From Verrucomicrobiota bacterium (GTDB lineage Bacteria; Verrucomicrobiota; Verrucomicrobiia; Opitutales; Opitutaceae): 64,000 bases of DNA. The stretch's first letter is position 1. Each line of letters opens with the position of its first letter. The notes beneath the pieces were generated by a model that saw only the letters and a list, made by a program, of their open reading frames with translations, did no database searches and was not told the DNA's origin. Below, one piece after another: positions 35,683-44,424 of this stretch. The position numbers and the translations under genes were made by a program. The stretch covers positions 1 to 64,000 of the forward strand of contig JAEWNN010000176.1 of assembly GCA_023457035.1 (NCBI GenBank), given 5' to 3'.

Positions 35683-37325
35683 GGGGTGGTGACGGGGGGG
35701 GCGGGGTGCTCGGTCTCGAGTCCGGACCACGGCAGCTCGACCCGCACCCGGGTGCCGCGGCCGGCGACGGACTCGAGGGTGAGCGAGGCTCCGATCTCCT
35801 CGGCGCGGCGGGTCATGTTGTCGAGCCCGTGGCCGCGGCCGGCGGCGGCGGCGGGATCGAAACCGCAACCGTCGTCCTCGACGGTGAAGGCGGGGTCGCC
35901 GGCGGCGGTGTCGAGCCGCAGGGCGATGTGTGCGGCCCGGCTGTGGCGCAGGGCGTTGCTGACGGCCTCGCGGGCGATGAAGAGCAGCTGGACGACGGTG
36001 TCCTGCGGGAGGGCGGCGGCGAGCAGCGGGTCGACCTGCACGTCGTATTCAACCGGCCGGGCGGCGTGCATCTCGTGGAGGAGTCGCTGCAGCCCATCGG
36101 CGAGGGCGACCGGTGGGGTGGCGGGCGCCTCGAGGCCGGCGATGTAGCTGCGTAGCTGGGTGATGGTGCGGTTGAGGGTCTCGACACAGGTGGAAAGGCG
36201 GCGCTGCGCCTCGCGTGGTTCGTCGGAGATGAGCTGGCCGGCACCTTGGAGCGTCATGCCGGTGGCGTAGATCGACTGGATCACACCGTCGTGCAGGTCG
36301 CGGCCGAGGGCGGCGCGGGCGGCGAAGGTTCGCCGGAGCTCCTGCTCGGCGGCGGTGCGGTCCGCGATCTCGCGCCGCAGGGTCTCGCGTTGGGCGGCGG
36401 CGGTGCGGATGAGGGTGGCGATGCGGCCGAACTCGTCGCGGTTGGCCTGCAGTGGGGCGGCGAGGGCGGGATCGCCAGTCTGGAGGCTGGCCTCGATCCG
36501 GCGGAGGGGGTGGTGGACCCAGCGATGGACGAACCAGGTGGCGACGCCGAGAAACACGAGTCCGAACGCGAGGAAGAGGGCCACCTCCGTGGCGTCGTAG
36601 GCTATCATGTTGGCGAGCAACGGGCTGGTGTGGCGCAGCGTGAGCCGCAGCAGCGGTTGTCCGGACCAGTCGGCCAACGTTTGGTTTGTCTCGACCATGG
36701 CCGGATCGCTCGCGCCCGGCAGAGGGGCGAGGGTGACCTGGCTGTCGGTGAGGGTGCCGAGTTGGGCGAACTGGGCCTCGTCCCAGAGGCGTGCGACCAT
36801 GAACCAGCCCCGCGGTGGCTCGTTGTTCCGGTTCTCGTCGGAGGGATGGATCGGGGCTGTGCGAACCTCGACCAACCCGCGGGGCGAGTTGGCGAAGAAG
36901 TGCAGGCGATCGGTCCCGCACAGGCGGGTGAACAACGGTGAGGAGGGGATCGCGGCGAGGTCGGCGGCGGTGAAAGGCGCGCGCTGGTGCCGGTAGATCT
37001 CGCGCCGCGCGGCGTCGAACACCCAGACTCCGTGGAACCCCCAGCTGGCCACGCTTTGCTCGAGGTTGATGGTGGCCCACGCGGGATCGTGGCTGAGCAC
37101 GAAGGCGCACATCTCGTCCCACTGGGTGTAGTCGGCGGCGAAGCGTTCGAGGGTGTTGCCGGAGAGGGCGACGAGGCGCGCGAGTTGGCGGGCTTTGTCC
37201 TCCGCGATCTCGGAGCGCAACTTCGCCGCGCTGCGCTGCTGGGCCGCATGCAGGAATCCCAACGCCCCGAGGAAGATCGCGGCGAGGGCGCCGAAGAGGA
37301 GGGCGAGCCGGGTGGCGAGTTTCAT
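35679..37325 (-). CDS. Membrane sensor histidine kinase (HisKA_3)
   Basis: Kinase of about 548 residues. A first membrane helix (ALLFGALAAIFLGALGFL) is followed by an extracytoplasmic CHASE4-like sensor (YTQWDEMCAFVLSHDPAW), then a second helix (VALFLAFGLVFLGVATWF), a HAMP-like linker, and a HisKA_3 dimerisation segment with the phospho-acceptor His in ALGRDLHDGVIQSIYATG. The ATPase has EAVSNALRHSRA (N box), DDGCGFDP (G1) and GHGLDNMTRRAEEIG. Together with the overlapping response-regulator gene it forms a complete two-component pair. The start codon lies at the edge of a long dispersed repeat (copy C). Confidence 0.93.
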   Translation of the reverse strand: MKLATRLALLFGALAAIFLGALGFLHAAQQRSAAKLRSEIAEDKARQLARLVALSGNTLERFAADYTQWDEMCAFVLSHDPAWATINLEQSVASWGFHGVWVFDAARREIYRHQRAPFTAADLAAIPSSPLFTRLCGTDRLHFFANSPRGLVEVRTAPIHPSDENRNNEPPRGWFMVARLWDEAQFAQLGTLTDSQVTLAPLPGASDPAMVETNQTLADWSGQPLLRLTLRHTSPLLANMIAYDATEVALFLAFGLVFLGVATWFVHRWVHHPLRRIEASLQTGDPALAAPLQANRDEFGRIATLIRTAAAQRETLRREIADRTAAEQELRRTFAARAALGRDLHDGVIQSIYATGMTLQGAGQLISDEPREAQRRLSTCVETLNRTITQLRSYIAGLEAPATPPVALADGLQRLLHEMHAARPVEYDVQVDPLLAAALPQDTVVQLLFIAREAVSNALRHSRAAHIALRLDTAAGDPAFTVEDDGCGFDPAAAAGRGHGLDNMTRRAEEIGASLTLESVAGRGTRVRVELPWSGLETEHPAPPVTTP

Positions 37326-37740
37326 CCTATGTTCCGTGGACGAGGTAACGAAGGAAACACAAAGAGACTTCGCACCATGGGAAACCAGTGCCCACAGGCC
37401 CGGGGATTGCCCCCTCACCTGCCAAGTGAAGACCGAAACCTCGAATTTTCTTATCCAACTTGTTCACACTTAGTTCTCTTCGTTGTCATCTGTCGGTTCC
37501 AACTGCGCTTCTCAGGCTCATCCGCGAAGCGAGCCTGCTGGGGTACATCGGCCCGCGGGCGCGGAGATTGACCCCATTCCGCCGGTGGCCGGTAGCCGGT
37601 GGACTGTGGCCGGTAGCCGGTGGGTGGTGGCCGGTGGGTGGGGACGCGTTTGCGGTTTCTTTGGGCGGCGAATTCTGCGACTTTGGGCGCGCTGCCGTGT
37701 TTTTGTCGTGAACGACTCTCCAACCAGTGCCGCCGCAGGA
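37326..37740. repeat. Long inverted-repeat element (copy C, inverted)
   Basis: From about 37342 to 37510 runs a relative of the elements at 4441-4625 and 14425-14600, in the opposite orientation: GTAACGAAGGAAACACAAAG on the left and TTCTCTTCGTTGTCATCTGT on the right. The loop keeps the ACCTGCCAAGTGAAGACCG block that matches copy A. From about 37580 a short run of CCGGTAGCCGGTGG-like direct repeats follows. The region must also contain promoters for the divergent kinase and sigma genes. Confidence 0.65.
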
Positions 37741-38301
37741 ATGAGCGACCACGCCGCCTTCACGACGTTTATGCGCAGCTATCAGGACATGGTCTACACG
37801 ACCGCGATCCGCCTCCTGGGCAATCCCGCCCAGGCGGAGGATATCTCGCAGGAAGTGTTCCTGAAGGCCTACGAGCATTTCGACGATCTGCGCGATGGCG
37901 AGGGTGCCGGTGGCTGGCTCAAGACCGTCACCACCAATCTCAGCATCAACCACCTCCAACGCTACCGGAAGCGCTGGAGCTTCTTCTCCGAACTGCTCCA
38001 CCGCGACGACGACGGCGGCACCGATGAGACGCCCGTCGACTTCCCGGCGCCGGAGACTTTCTTCAACGACCTCGATGCCGCCGACCGCCGCGAGTGGGTG
38101 CAGCAGGCGCTCGCGAAACTGCCCGACAAGCAGCGCGTGCCGCTCGTGCTCTACCACTTCGAGGATCTTTCCTACGAGGAGATCGCACAACGGCTCGGCG
38201 TCTCGCTCGCCAAAGTGAAGACCGACATCCTGCGCGCCCGCCAAGCGTTGGCCCGGCACCTCACCCAGGCCACCACCGGGCACCGCGAACTCACCACCTG
38301 A
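37741..38301 (+). CDS. ECF-type RNA polymerase sigma factor
   Basis: Sigma-70 family factor of about 186 residues. Region 2 reads FMRSYQDMVYTTAIRLLGN then EDISQEVFLKAYEHFDDL, with GGWLKTVTTNLSINHLQRYR. Region 4 is KLPDKQRVPLVLYHFEDLSY then EEIAQRLGVSLAKVKTDILR. It directs RNA polymerase to a small regulon, probably held in check by the membrane protein encoded just downstream. The ATG at 37741 is used; a GTG at 37708 is an alternative. A dispersed repeat lies between this gene and the next. Confidence 0.9.
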   Translation: MSDHAAFTTFMRSYQDMVYTTAIRLLGNPAQAEDISQEVFLKAYEHFDDLRDGEGAGGWLKTVTTNLSINHLQRYRKRWSFFSELLHRDDDGGTDETPVDFPAPETFFNDLDAADRREWVQQALAKLPDKQRVPLVLYHFEDLSYEEIAQRLGVSLAKVKTDILRARQALARHLTQATTGHRELTT

Positions 38302-38467
38302 ACCGCCACCAGAACCCACACAAGACAACGAAGGAAACGAAGACCCCATGAACATCGAGACGACACCGCACGGCGGCATGGTCCGGACTTCCCCCGCAAC
38401 CTGTCTGGCTCGTCCTGCGTGATCTTCGTTGCCTTCGGTCGATTCCCTTTTCGCCCCCTTCTCCGCC
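38302..38467. repeat. Repeat palindrome inside the sigma operon
   Basis: Between the sigma and the putative anti-sigma gene, arms CAAGACAACGAAGGAAACGA (about 38320-38339) and ATCTTCGTTGCCTTCGGTC (about 38422-38440) form another member of the family at 4441-4625. It separates two genes that are normally coupled. Confidence 0.55.
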
Positions 38468-38938
38468 ATGCCCACCAACGACCAGCGCCCTCCGCAATCG
38501 CTTGAAGCCTTCGTCCACCGCGCGCTGCGCGAACTGCCCGCCGAGCGCGCCCCGGCCGACCTCGAGGCCCGCGTGTTCGCCGCGCTCGAAGCGCGGCAGC
38601 ACCTCCCGTGGTGGCAGGCCGGCTGGCGCGCGTGGCCGGTGGTGCCGCGCACGGCCGTGCTCGCGCTCGCCGGTGCCGTGGTGCTCGCGGTTGCGGCAGT
38701 GTCTCTCCTCGGGGCCGAGGCGGTGCGGGCCTTCGACTACGGCGCCTGGATCGAGGCGCATGCGCCGTGGTGGCCGGCGCTCACCTCGGCGGGCGCCGCG
38801 CTCGCGGAGGCCGGCGCGGTGTGTATCCGGAAGTTTCAGCCGTGGTTGCTCGGGCTGACGGTGCTGGTGGGCGGCGCGTACGCGCTGCTGATCGCGCTCG
38901 GCTCCGGGCTCTACCGCAGCCTGCACCTCGGCCGCTGA
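38468..38938 (+). CDS. Putative membrane anti-sigma factor
   Basis: Protein of about 156 residues. The N-terminal helix region (SLEAFVHRALRELPAERAPA, DLEARVFAALEAR) resembles the short cytoplasmic part of small anti-sigma factors, followed by two membrane segments (TAVLALAGAVVLAVAAVSLL and LLGLTVLVGGAYALLIALGS). It lacks a recognisable zinc-binding HxxxCxxC motif. Its place directly after an ECF sigma gene is the main reason for the call. Confidence 0.6.
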   Translation: MPTNDQRPPQSLEAFVHRALRELPAERAPADLEARVFAALEARQHLPWWQAGWRAWPVVPRTAVLALAGAVVLAVAAVSLLGAEAVRAFDYGAWIEAHAPWWPALTSAGAALAEAGAVCIRKFQPWLLGLTVLVGGAYALLIALGSGLYRSLHLGR

Positions 38939-38963
38939 CAACCCTCTCGCTCTTCCCCCTTTC

Positions 38964-40676
38964 ATGAAAACACGTTCCAGCTTCCTCTCCCTCGCGTTCG
39001 GCGCCTGGCTCGCCATCGCGGCTGCGCTCGCGCTGCCGGCGCAAGACGTGGCGCGGGAAAACAACGACGCGGCGGCCGAGCCGGTTGCTTCGGCCGAACC
39101 GGGCACCGACGTCGGCACCACGCTCGCACCCGTGCCCGAGCCTCCGCCCGAGAAGACCCCGGCGTCCGAGGCGCCGGCGGCTCCGGCTGCGCCCGAGTGG
39201 GTGGACCGGGGCGAAGTCGTCTCCATCGGCGGTGGCGCCTTCCTGCGCGACAACGAGCGGGCGAGCAAGGTGGTGGCGATCGGCGGCAGCGTGGAGATCC
39301 GCGGCCGCGTCGACGGCGAAGTCGTCGCGATCGGCGGCCATGTGACGCTCGACGGACGCGCGGACAAGGTGGTGGCGATCTTCGGCGGCGTGACGCTCGG
39401 CCCGAAGGCGAGCGTATCCGGCGAGTTGGTCTCGGTGGGCGGGCGGGTCGAGAATCCGCACCATGTGCCCGTCGGCAACCAGGTGGCGGTGGCGCCGTTC
39501 CTGCCGCGGATCGGGCCGATGCTGCACTGGGGTGGCGATGTGGTGACGCACACGCGGGTGCTGTCGCCCGGCCTGCTCTGGCCGTGGTACATCTTCGGCG
39601 GCGGGGTGCTGCTGTCGTTGTTCCTCGCGGCGGTGTTCGGCCGGGGGGTGAACGCCTGCGTGGCCGCGCTGGAGGAACGGCCGGGATCGACGTTGACGAC
39701 GGCGATCCTGCTGTTCCCGGCGGTGCCCGTCCTCACGCTGGTCCTGATCCTGACCGGGGTGGGCGTGCTCCTGTTGCCGCTGCTGGCGATGGTGCTGGTG
39801 GGCGGGATGATCTTCGGCAAGACGGCGGTGCTCGTTTTCCTGGGACGCAGCCTGGTGCGGCCGTTCGGGGGCGAACTCATCCGGCAGGCGTGGCTGATGG
39901 TGCCGATTGGCGCCGTGGTGTTGGCGGTGCTGTACTGCGTGCCGATGCTCGGGCTGCTGGTCTGGACGCTCGCGACCTGGATCGGGCTCGGCATGGTGGT
40001 CGCCGCGATTCTGGGGAATCGACGTCGGGAGAGTGCGACGACGGCGGCGGCCAAGGCCGCCCCGGTGCCGCCGATCGCGGCGCGCCCCGGCACGGCGGGG
40101 GCGACGGCGGTCCCGGTTGCGGCCGCCGCGGTTCCGATGCCGGAGACAGAGGTCCCGCCTGCGGCCGCGGAAGCGCCCGGGGCGGCTGCCGCCGCGCCCG
40201 AGTCGGCTGGTGCGGCGGTGCCGCCGGTGCTGCCGGCGCCGGAGACCGTCGCTCCACGGTTGGTGGCCGCGGTGCCGCCGGTGTTGGTCGATGCCACGTT
40301 GCCGCGCGCGGAGTTCGGTGTGCGCCTGGCGGCGCTGTTGATCGACCTCGTGCTGGTGGCGGTGGCCACGGCCGTCACGGTGGTGTTGTCGGTGTTGCCG
40401 TTTCCGCTCGTGTTCGGCGGCTACATGTTCGCGCTGTGGCTGTGGCGCGGCACGACCGTGGGCGGCATCGTCTTCAACCTGAAGGTGGTGCGGCTCGATG
40501 GGCGGCCGATCGATGCGGCGACGGCGATGGTGCGCACACTCGTGGCGTTTCTGTCGGTGTGCGCCGCCGGGCTCGGTTTCCTCTGGTGCCTGTGGGACGA
40601 CGAGCGTCAGACCTGGCACGACAAGGTGGCCGGCACGGTGGTGGTCCGCGTGCCGAAGGCGACGCCGCTGGTGTAG
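38964..40676 (+). CDS. Bactofilin-like/RDD membrane fusion protein
   Basis: Protein of about 570 residues. A signal peptide and a proline/alanine/glutamate-rich linker lead to short glycine-rich repeats (VVSIGGGAFLRDNER, VVAIGGSVEIRGRVDGE, VVAIGGHVTLDGRADK, VVAIFGGVTLG), which resemble the polymer-forming bactofilin/parallel-beta fold. Then come several membrane helices (about 205-350), another low-complexity Ala/Pro linker, and a C-terminal RDD domain (LPRAEFGVRLAALLIDLVLV, DERQTWHDKVAGTVVV). It probably belongs to the sigma/anti-sigma unit (26-base gap) and may be a stress-envelope protein. The function is unknown. Confidence 0.78.
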   Translation: MKTRSSFLSLAFGAWLAIAAALALPAQDVARENNDAAAEPVASAEPGTDVGTTLAPVPEPPPEKTPASEAPAAPAAPEWVDRGEVVSIGGGAFLRDNERASKVVAIGGSVEIRGRVDGEVVAIGGHVTLDGRADKVVAIFGGVTLGPKASVSGELVSVGGRVENPHHVPVGNQVAVAPFLPRIGPMLHWGGDVVTHTRVLSPGLLWPWYIFGGGVLLSLFLAAVFGRGVNACVAALEERPGSTLTTAILLFPAVPVLTLVLILTGVGVLLLPLLAMVLVGGMIFGKTAVLVFLGRSLVRPFGGELIRQAWLMVPIGAVVLAVLYCVPMLGLLVWTLATWIGLGMVVAAILGNRRRESATTAAAKAAPVPPIAARPGTAGATAVPVAAAAVPMPETEVPPAAAEAPGAAAAAPESAGAAVPPVLPAPETVAPRLVAAVPPVLVDATLPRAEFGVRLAALLIDLVLVAVATAVTVVLSVLPFPLVFGGYMFALWLWRGTTVGGIVFNLKVVRLDGRPIDAATAMVRTLVAFLSVCAAGLGFLWCLWDDERQTWHDKVAGTVVVRVPKATPLV

Positions 40677-41317
40677 GTGATCGGGTGAGACCGGCGGAGG
40701 CTGCACGAGCCCGCGGGCGACAGAAGGGAACGAAGACAACGAAGGTCTGGCGGACCGGTGGCGCGCGGGTGCCGCGGGTTCTTGGGGCTCGTGCCGGATG
40801 AAGTCCGGTGGCCTGAGGGCGGTCCCGCCTCGTTCCCTCTTCGCTGCCATGCGAACTTGCCCCTCAACACGCTCTCTTCTGGCACGGTTCCCTTCGATCG
40901 CAGAACCGTGGGGGGCCACGAAGAGGCACGAAAAGCCACGAAAGCAATCCGGGTTTTCGGTGCGTTTCTGTGCCTCTCGGTGGCCACGATCGGGTTTGGT
41001 TGCGGCTCCGGCGCGCTTGTGGAAATGCGATCCGCGGACCGGATCACCACCGATTTCGCGGGTGCACACCGATCGTGATGCCCCCCGTGACGATCCGCGG
41101 ACCCGTGGCCAGTTCTGATTTCGGATTCGGGCCGCGTGCCCGGCACTCGAGGGTTGGGGAAGCCCCGTACCGCCCCCGGGTGCCGGCGTAAGCGCCGGAG
41201 GGAGAGAAGCTTTGGCGGTTGCCTGCGGGGGGTGGGCTGGCTTGTTTCCTGCTCGGTATTCCCGGTGCGCCCGACCCACTTCGGGCCCGCACAAACTACA
41301 ACCTACACGGAGAAGCT
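40677..41317. repeat. Intergenic repeats before TonB receptor
   Basis: No gene is seen in about 641 bases. Arms CGACAGAAGGGAACGAAGAC (about 40718-40737) and CTCGTTCCCTCTTCGCTGCC (about 40829-40848) form one palindrome. CCACGAAGAGGCACGAAAAG (about 40916-40935) with TTTCTGTGCCTCTCGGTGGC (about 40965-40984) forms another. Confidence 0.6.
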
Positions 41318-44260
41318 ATGAACAAGCCCACGGTTCGTATTGCCGGGCTGAGGCGTACACTGGCGATCGGTGCGCTTTCGCCCTTGTTGATGACGGCGGC
41401 GCTGCAGGCCCAGACGGCACCGGAGCCGGAAACCCCCGCGCCGGCGAGCGCCAGCGGGACGGACGACGACTTGGTGATCCTCGACAAGTTCGAGGTCGTC
41501 GGTTCGCGTATCAAACGTCTTGATAACGAGTCGGTGAGCCCGGTTGTCCAGATCCGTCCGGCGACCATGCAGGCCACGGGCTATGTCTCGATCGCCGACG
41601 CGCTGCGGTCGTTGCCCTATAACGGAGGGCAAGCACTGACCTCGGCCGACGCGGGCACCAGCTTCACGCCGGGCATCAGCACGATCAACCTTCGCGGTCT
41701 GGGCAACAACAACACCCTAGTGTTGATCAACGGTCGCCGGTCGGCTCCTTATTCGGTGCCGGGCTACGACGGGTTCCAGACGATGTTCGACCTGAACAGT
41801 ATTCCCGAGGCGGCGCTGGACGGAGTCGAGATTCTCAAGGATGGTGCTTCGGCGCTCTATGGCTCCGATGCTGTCGCGGGTGTGGTGAACTTCCGGTTCC
41901 GCCGCGACTTCGAAGGGACCATCGCCAAGGCCGAAGTGGGCAACTACTTCGACACCGGCGGGATGTTGCTCAAGGCGTCGGTGCTGTCCGGTGCCGTTGT
42001 GGGCAAGACCAGCATTGTGAGCTCGATCGACTGGTCGCGGCAGGATCCGGTGTTTGCGCGGGACTTGAAGATCTCCCGTGAAGCCGACAAGTCCGAGGCC
42101 GCCATCGCGGCCAAACCCTACTACCGCGGCTCCGGATGGGAGGATGTGACAGTCCCCGGGTACACTTTTGCGAACGAAGCGGAGTACGTGGCGTTGGGCA
42201 GTTCTTGGTACGGATTGTCGAACGACCCGGTGGCCGACGGCATCTTCGACGGGCGGTCCTCGCGTGGTTATCCGGGCTATGTGTCTTTTGTCACGGATGA
42301 TGGAGCGGAGCGATTCACCTATCGCACGCCGACGAGCAGTCCGCGGACCACGGAGCCGGTTTCGGGAAGCAATCGCTACAACTTCCAGGAAGACGCCGGC
42401 CTGTTCTCGCAGGAGGAGCGCTATTCGTTCTTCACCTCCATCCGCCACGACTTCTCGGACGCGCTGTACGGCTTCGCGGATCTCTCCTTCTCTCGCTCGG
42501 AGTCCAACTCGCAGTCCGCGCCAACGCCGGTCGACATCGAGTCGGAACAGGGGCTCACCACGGGCTCATACATGTATCTGCCGTGGAGCAATCCCTATAA
42601 TCCGTTCTCGCCCGACACGAACAACACCAACCCCGACGGCTTGACCAACGGGCGGCGGCGCCTCGTGGAGCTCGGCAATCGAGTCAGCGAAGTCACCTCA
42701 GACACGCCGCGAGCCGTGCTGGGACTGGGCGGCAAGATCACCGGCTGGGAGGGGTGGACGTGGGAGTCCGCCGGCATGTATGCCAAGAACCGGGTGAAGA
42801 CGAACGCGCTCAATGCCGTGACCGATTTCGGGATGCAGCAGGCGCTCCTCGGTCTGACGGAGGGGAGCGACGGCAAGTTGACCTACAACCCGAGCACGCC
42901 GGCCAGCGAGCGCGTGTATTTCAATTGGTTTGGCGAGAACGATCCGGCGATCGCCGAGTTTCTTTCCACGACGAATCGCACCGGCGCATCGTTGCGCTAC
43001 CTCAGCGCCGATATCAGCGCCAGCGGTCCGCTCTACAATCTGCCGGGCGGTCCGCTCGGCCTGGCGGTGGGCGCCGAGTTCCGGAAGGAGAAGTTCGCCA
43101 ACGAACGGAGCGAACTCAACGCCACCGCCAACATTGTTGGCGGCGATGAAGGCACGAGCAGTCGTGGCCAGCGCGATGTCACTTCGGTTTTTGGCGAGCT
43201 GAGTGTCCCGGTGGTGAAGGGCGTGGAGTTTCAGGTCGCCGGCCGCTTCGAGAAATACAGCGACAAGGACTTCCCGCGCAGCGTGCGCCCGAAGATCGGA
43301 TTCAAGGTTCGCCCGAACGACTGGCTCCTGCTTCGCGGCTCGTACAGCAAGTCGTTCAAGGCGCCCGACCTCGCGTATCTCTACACCTCCAGCACCACGA
43401 CCTTCACTTCCTTCCCGATCTGGGACTCGGAGACCGAAGGATGGGTCGATGGGTTGAAGGTGGTCACGGTCGGCAATCCGGTGCTCAAGCCGGAGTTGAC
43501 CGACTCATGGTACGCCGGACTCGTGATCGAGCCGAAAGGGGTGCTGAAGGGGCTCGAGTTCGATCTCGATTTCTTCCGCTACGAACGATCGAACCTGCTC
43601 GATCAGTATAGCAACTATTTTGGATACAGCCAGTTCTTGACCAAGGCGGCGAGCGGGGATGTTCGCTTCGCCAACAAGGTGATCCGCGACCCGGACACCA
43701 ATGAGGTGGTCTATGTACGGGATGACTACACCAACATCTACAACGGCCTCACCCAGGGCGTTGATGCTGCGGTCCGGTACCACTGGGAGACCGGCCGCTT
43801 CGGCGATGTCATCCTCGGGGCTTCGGTCACCTACAACGACAAGAACGAGTTGGATGGCGAAAACTACGTCGGCACCCGGGTCAATGCGCGGTGGAATGGC
43901 ACGGCATCGATCGCGTGGCTGTTTCGCGATTGGGAGGTGAACTCCTATGCCGTCTATCGTGGGCGCCGCACCGGTTCCTATGATCTCGGGAGCATCTTCG
44001 GTCCGGCCGACTATCCCGACCCCGCCGACTATGAGGAGCAGTCCGACAATCTGTACGTCTCCTATCGGATCAAGCCGCAGGTCACGCTCAACGCTTCGGT
44101 GACCTACAAGGGCTTCAAGAAACTGAAGGTTACGGTTGGCGTGAACAACCTCCTCAACGACGAGCCTCCGTCGGATCCGCAGGAAACCTCCGGCTTCACC
44201 CCCGGGGTGAGCGACCCTGCCCCGGCCTTCTGGTACGTCGCCTTGGAGCGCGAGTTCTAG
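41318..44260 (+). CDS. TonB-dependent receptor
   Basis: Outer-membrane receptor of about 980 residues. The signal peptide is recognisable (TLAIGALSPLLMTAALQAQ), followed by DLVILDKFEVVGSRIKRLD, the TonB-box/plug start, and plug blocks GISTINLRGLGNNNTLVLIN and GVEILKDGASALYGSDAVAG. The barrel ends WYVALEREF with a terminal aromatic Phe. The plug type (GSRIK, NTLVLINGRR) is like receptors for larger organic ligands or oligosaccharides. The ATG is preceded by a good AGGAG-like site (ACACGGAGAAGCT). It is a single-gene unit ending in a clear terminator. Confidence 0.94.
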   Translation: MNKPTVRIAGLRRTLAIGALSPLLMTAALQAQTAPEPETPAPASASGTDDDLVILDKFEVVGSRIKRLDNESVSPVVQIRPATMQATGYVSIADALRSLPYNGGQALTSADAGTSFTPGISTINLRGLGNNNTLVLINGRRSAPYSVPGYDGFQTMFDLNSIPEAALDGVEILKDGASALYGSDAVAGVVNFRFRRDFEGTIAKAEVGNYFDTGGMLLKASVLSGAVVGKTSIVSSIDWSRQDPVFARDLKISREADKSEAAIAAKPYYRGSGWEDVTVPGYTFANEAEYVALGSSWYGLSNDPVADGIFDGRSSRGYPGYVSFVTDDGAERFTYRTPTSSPRTTEPVSGSNRYNFQEDAGLFSQEERYSFFTSIRHDFSDALYGFADLSFSRSESNSQSAPTPVDIESEQGLTTGSYMYLPWSNPYNPFSPDTNNTNPDGLTNGRRRLVELGNRVSEVTSDTPRAVLGLGGKITGWEGWTWESAGMYAKNRVKTNALNAVTDFGMQQALLGLTEGSDGKLTYNPSTPASERVYFNWFGENDPAIAEFLSTTNRTGASLRYLSADISASGPLYNLPGGPLGLAVGAEFRKEKFANERSELNATANIVGGDEGTSSRGQRDVTSVFGELSVPVVKGVEFQVAGRFEKYSDKDFPRSVRPKIGFKVRPNDWLLLRGSYSKSFKAPDLAYLYTSSTTTFTSFPIWDSETEGWVDGLKVVTVGNPVLKPELTDSWYAGLVIEPKGVLKGLEFDLDFFRYERSNLLDQYSNYFGYSQFLTKAASGDVRFANKVIRDPDTNEVVYVRDDYTNIYNGLTQGVDAAVRYHWETGRFGDVILGASVTYNDKNELDGENYVGTRVNARWNGTASIAWLFRDWEVNSYAVYRGRRTGSYDLGSIFGPADYPDPADYEEQSDNLYVSYRIKPQVTLNASVTYKGFKKLKVTVGVNNLLNDEPPSDPQETSGFTPGVSDPAPAFWYVALEREF

Positions 44261-44278
44261 CACCGTCCTCTCCCTTCG

Positions 44279-44308
44279 GCCGCACCCCGCTCGCGGGGTG
44301 CGGCTTTT
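44279..44308 (+). terminator. Rho-independent terminator after TonB receptor
   Basis: GCCGCACCCC (44279-44288) pairs with GGGGTGCGGC (44295-44304) around a 6-base loop, followed by TTTT. It ends the receptor transcript. Confidence 0.88.
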
Positions 44309-44330
44309 CTGTGTCGTGAGCCAATAAACA

Positions 44331-44352
44331 GGCCCGGTCGAGAGACCGGGCC
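44331..44352 (-). terminator. Terminator of the Mla-type operon
   Basis: GGCCCGGTC (44331-44339) pairs with GACCGGGCC (44344-44352) around GAGA. On the minus strand it is followed by TGTTTATTGG, a moderately T-rich tail, downstream of the mlaD-like gene. Confidence 0.65.
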
Positions 44353-44424
44353 TTGCTGTTGGTGGAGGAGTATCCAGCGGCGCGCGCCCACGGGTCAGGC
44401 GACCCGTGCCACGGGAGGACCGGT

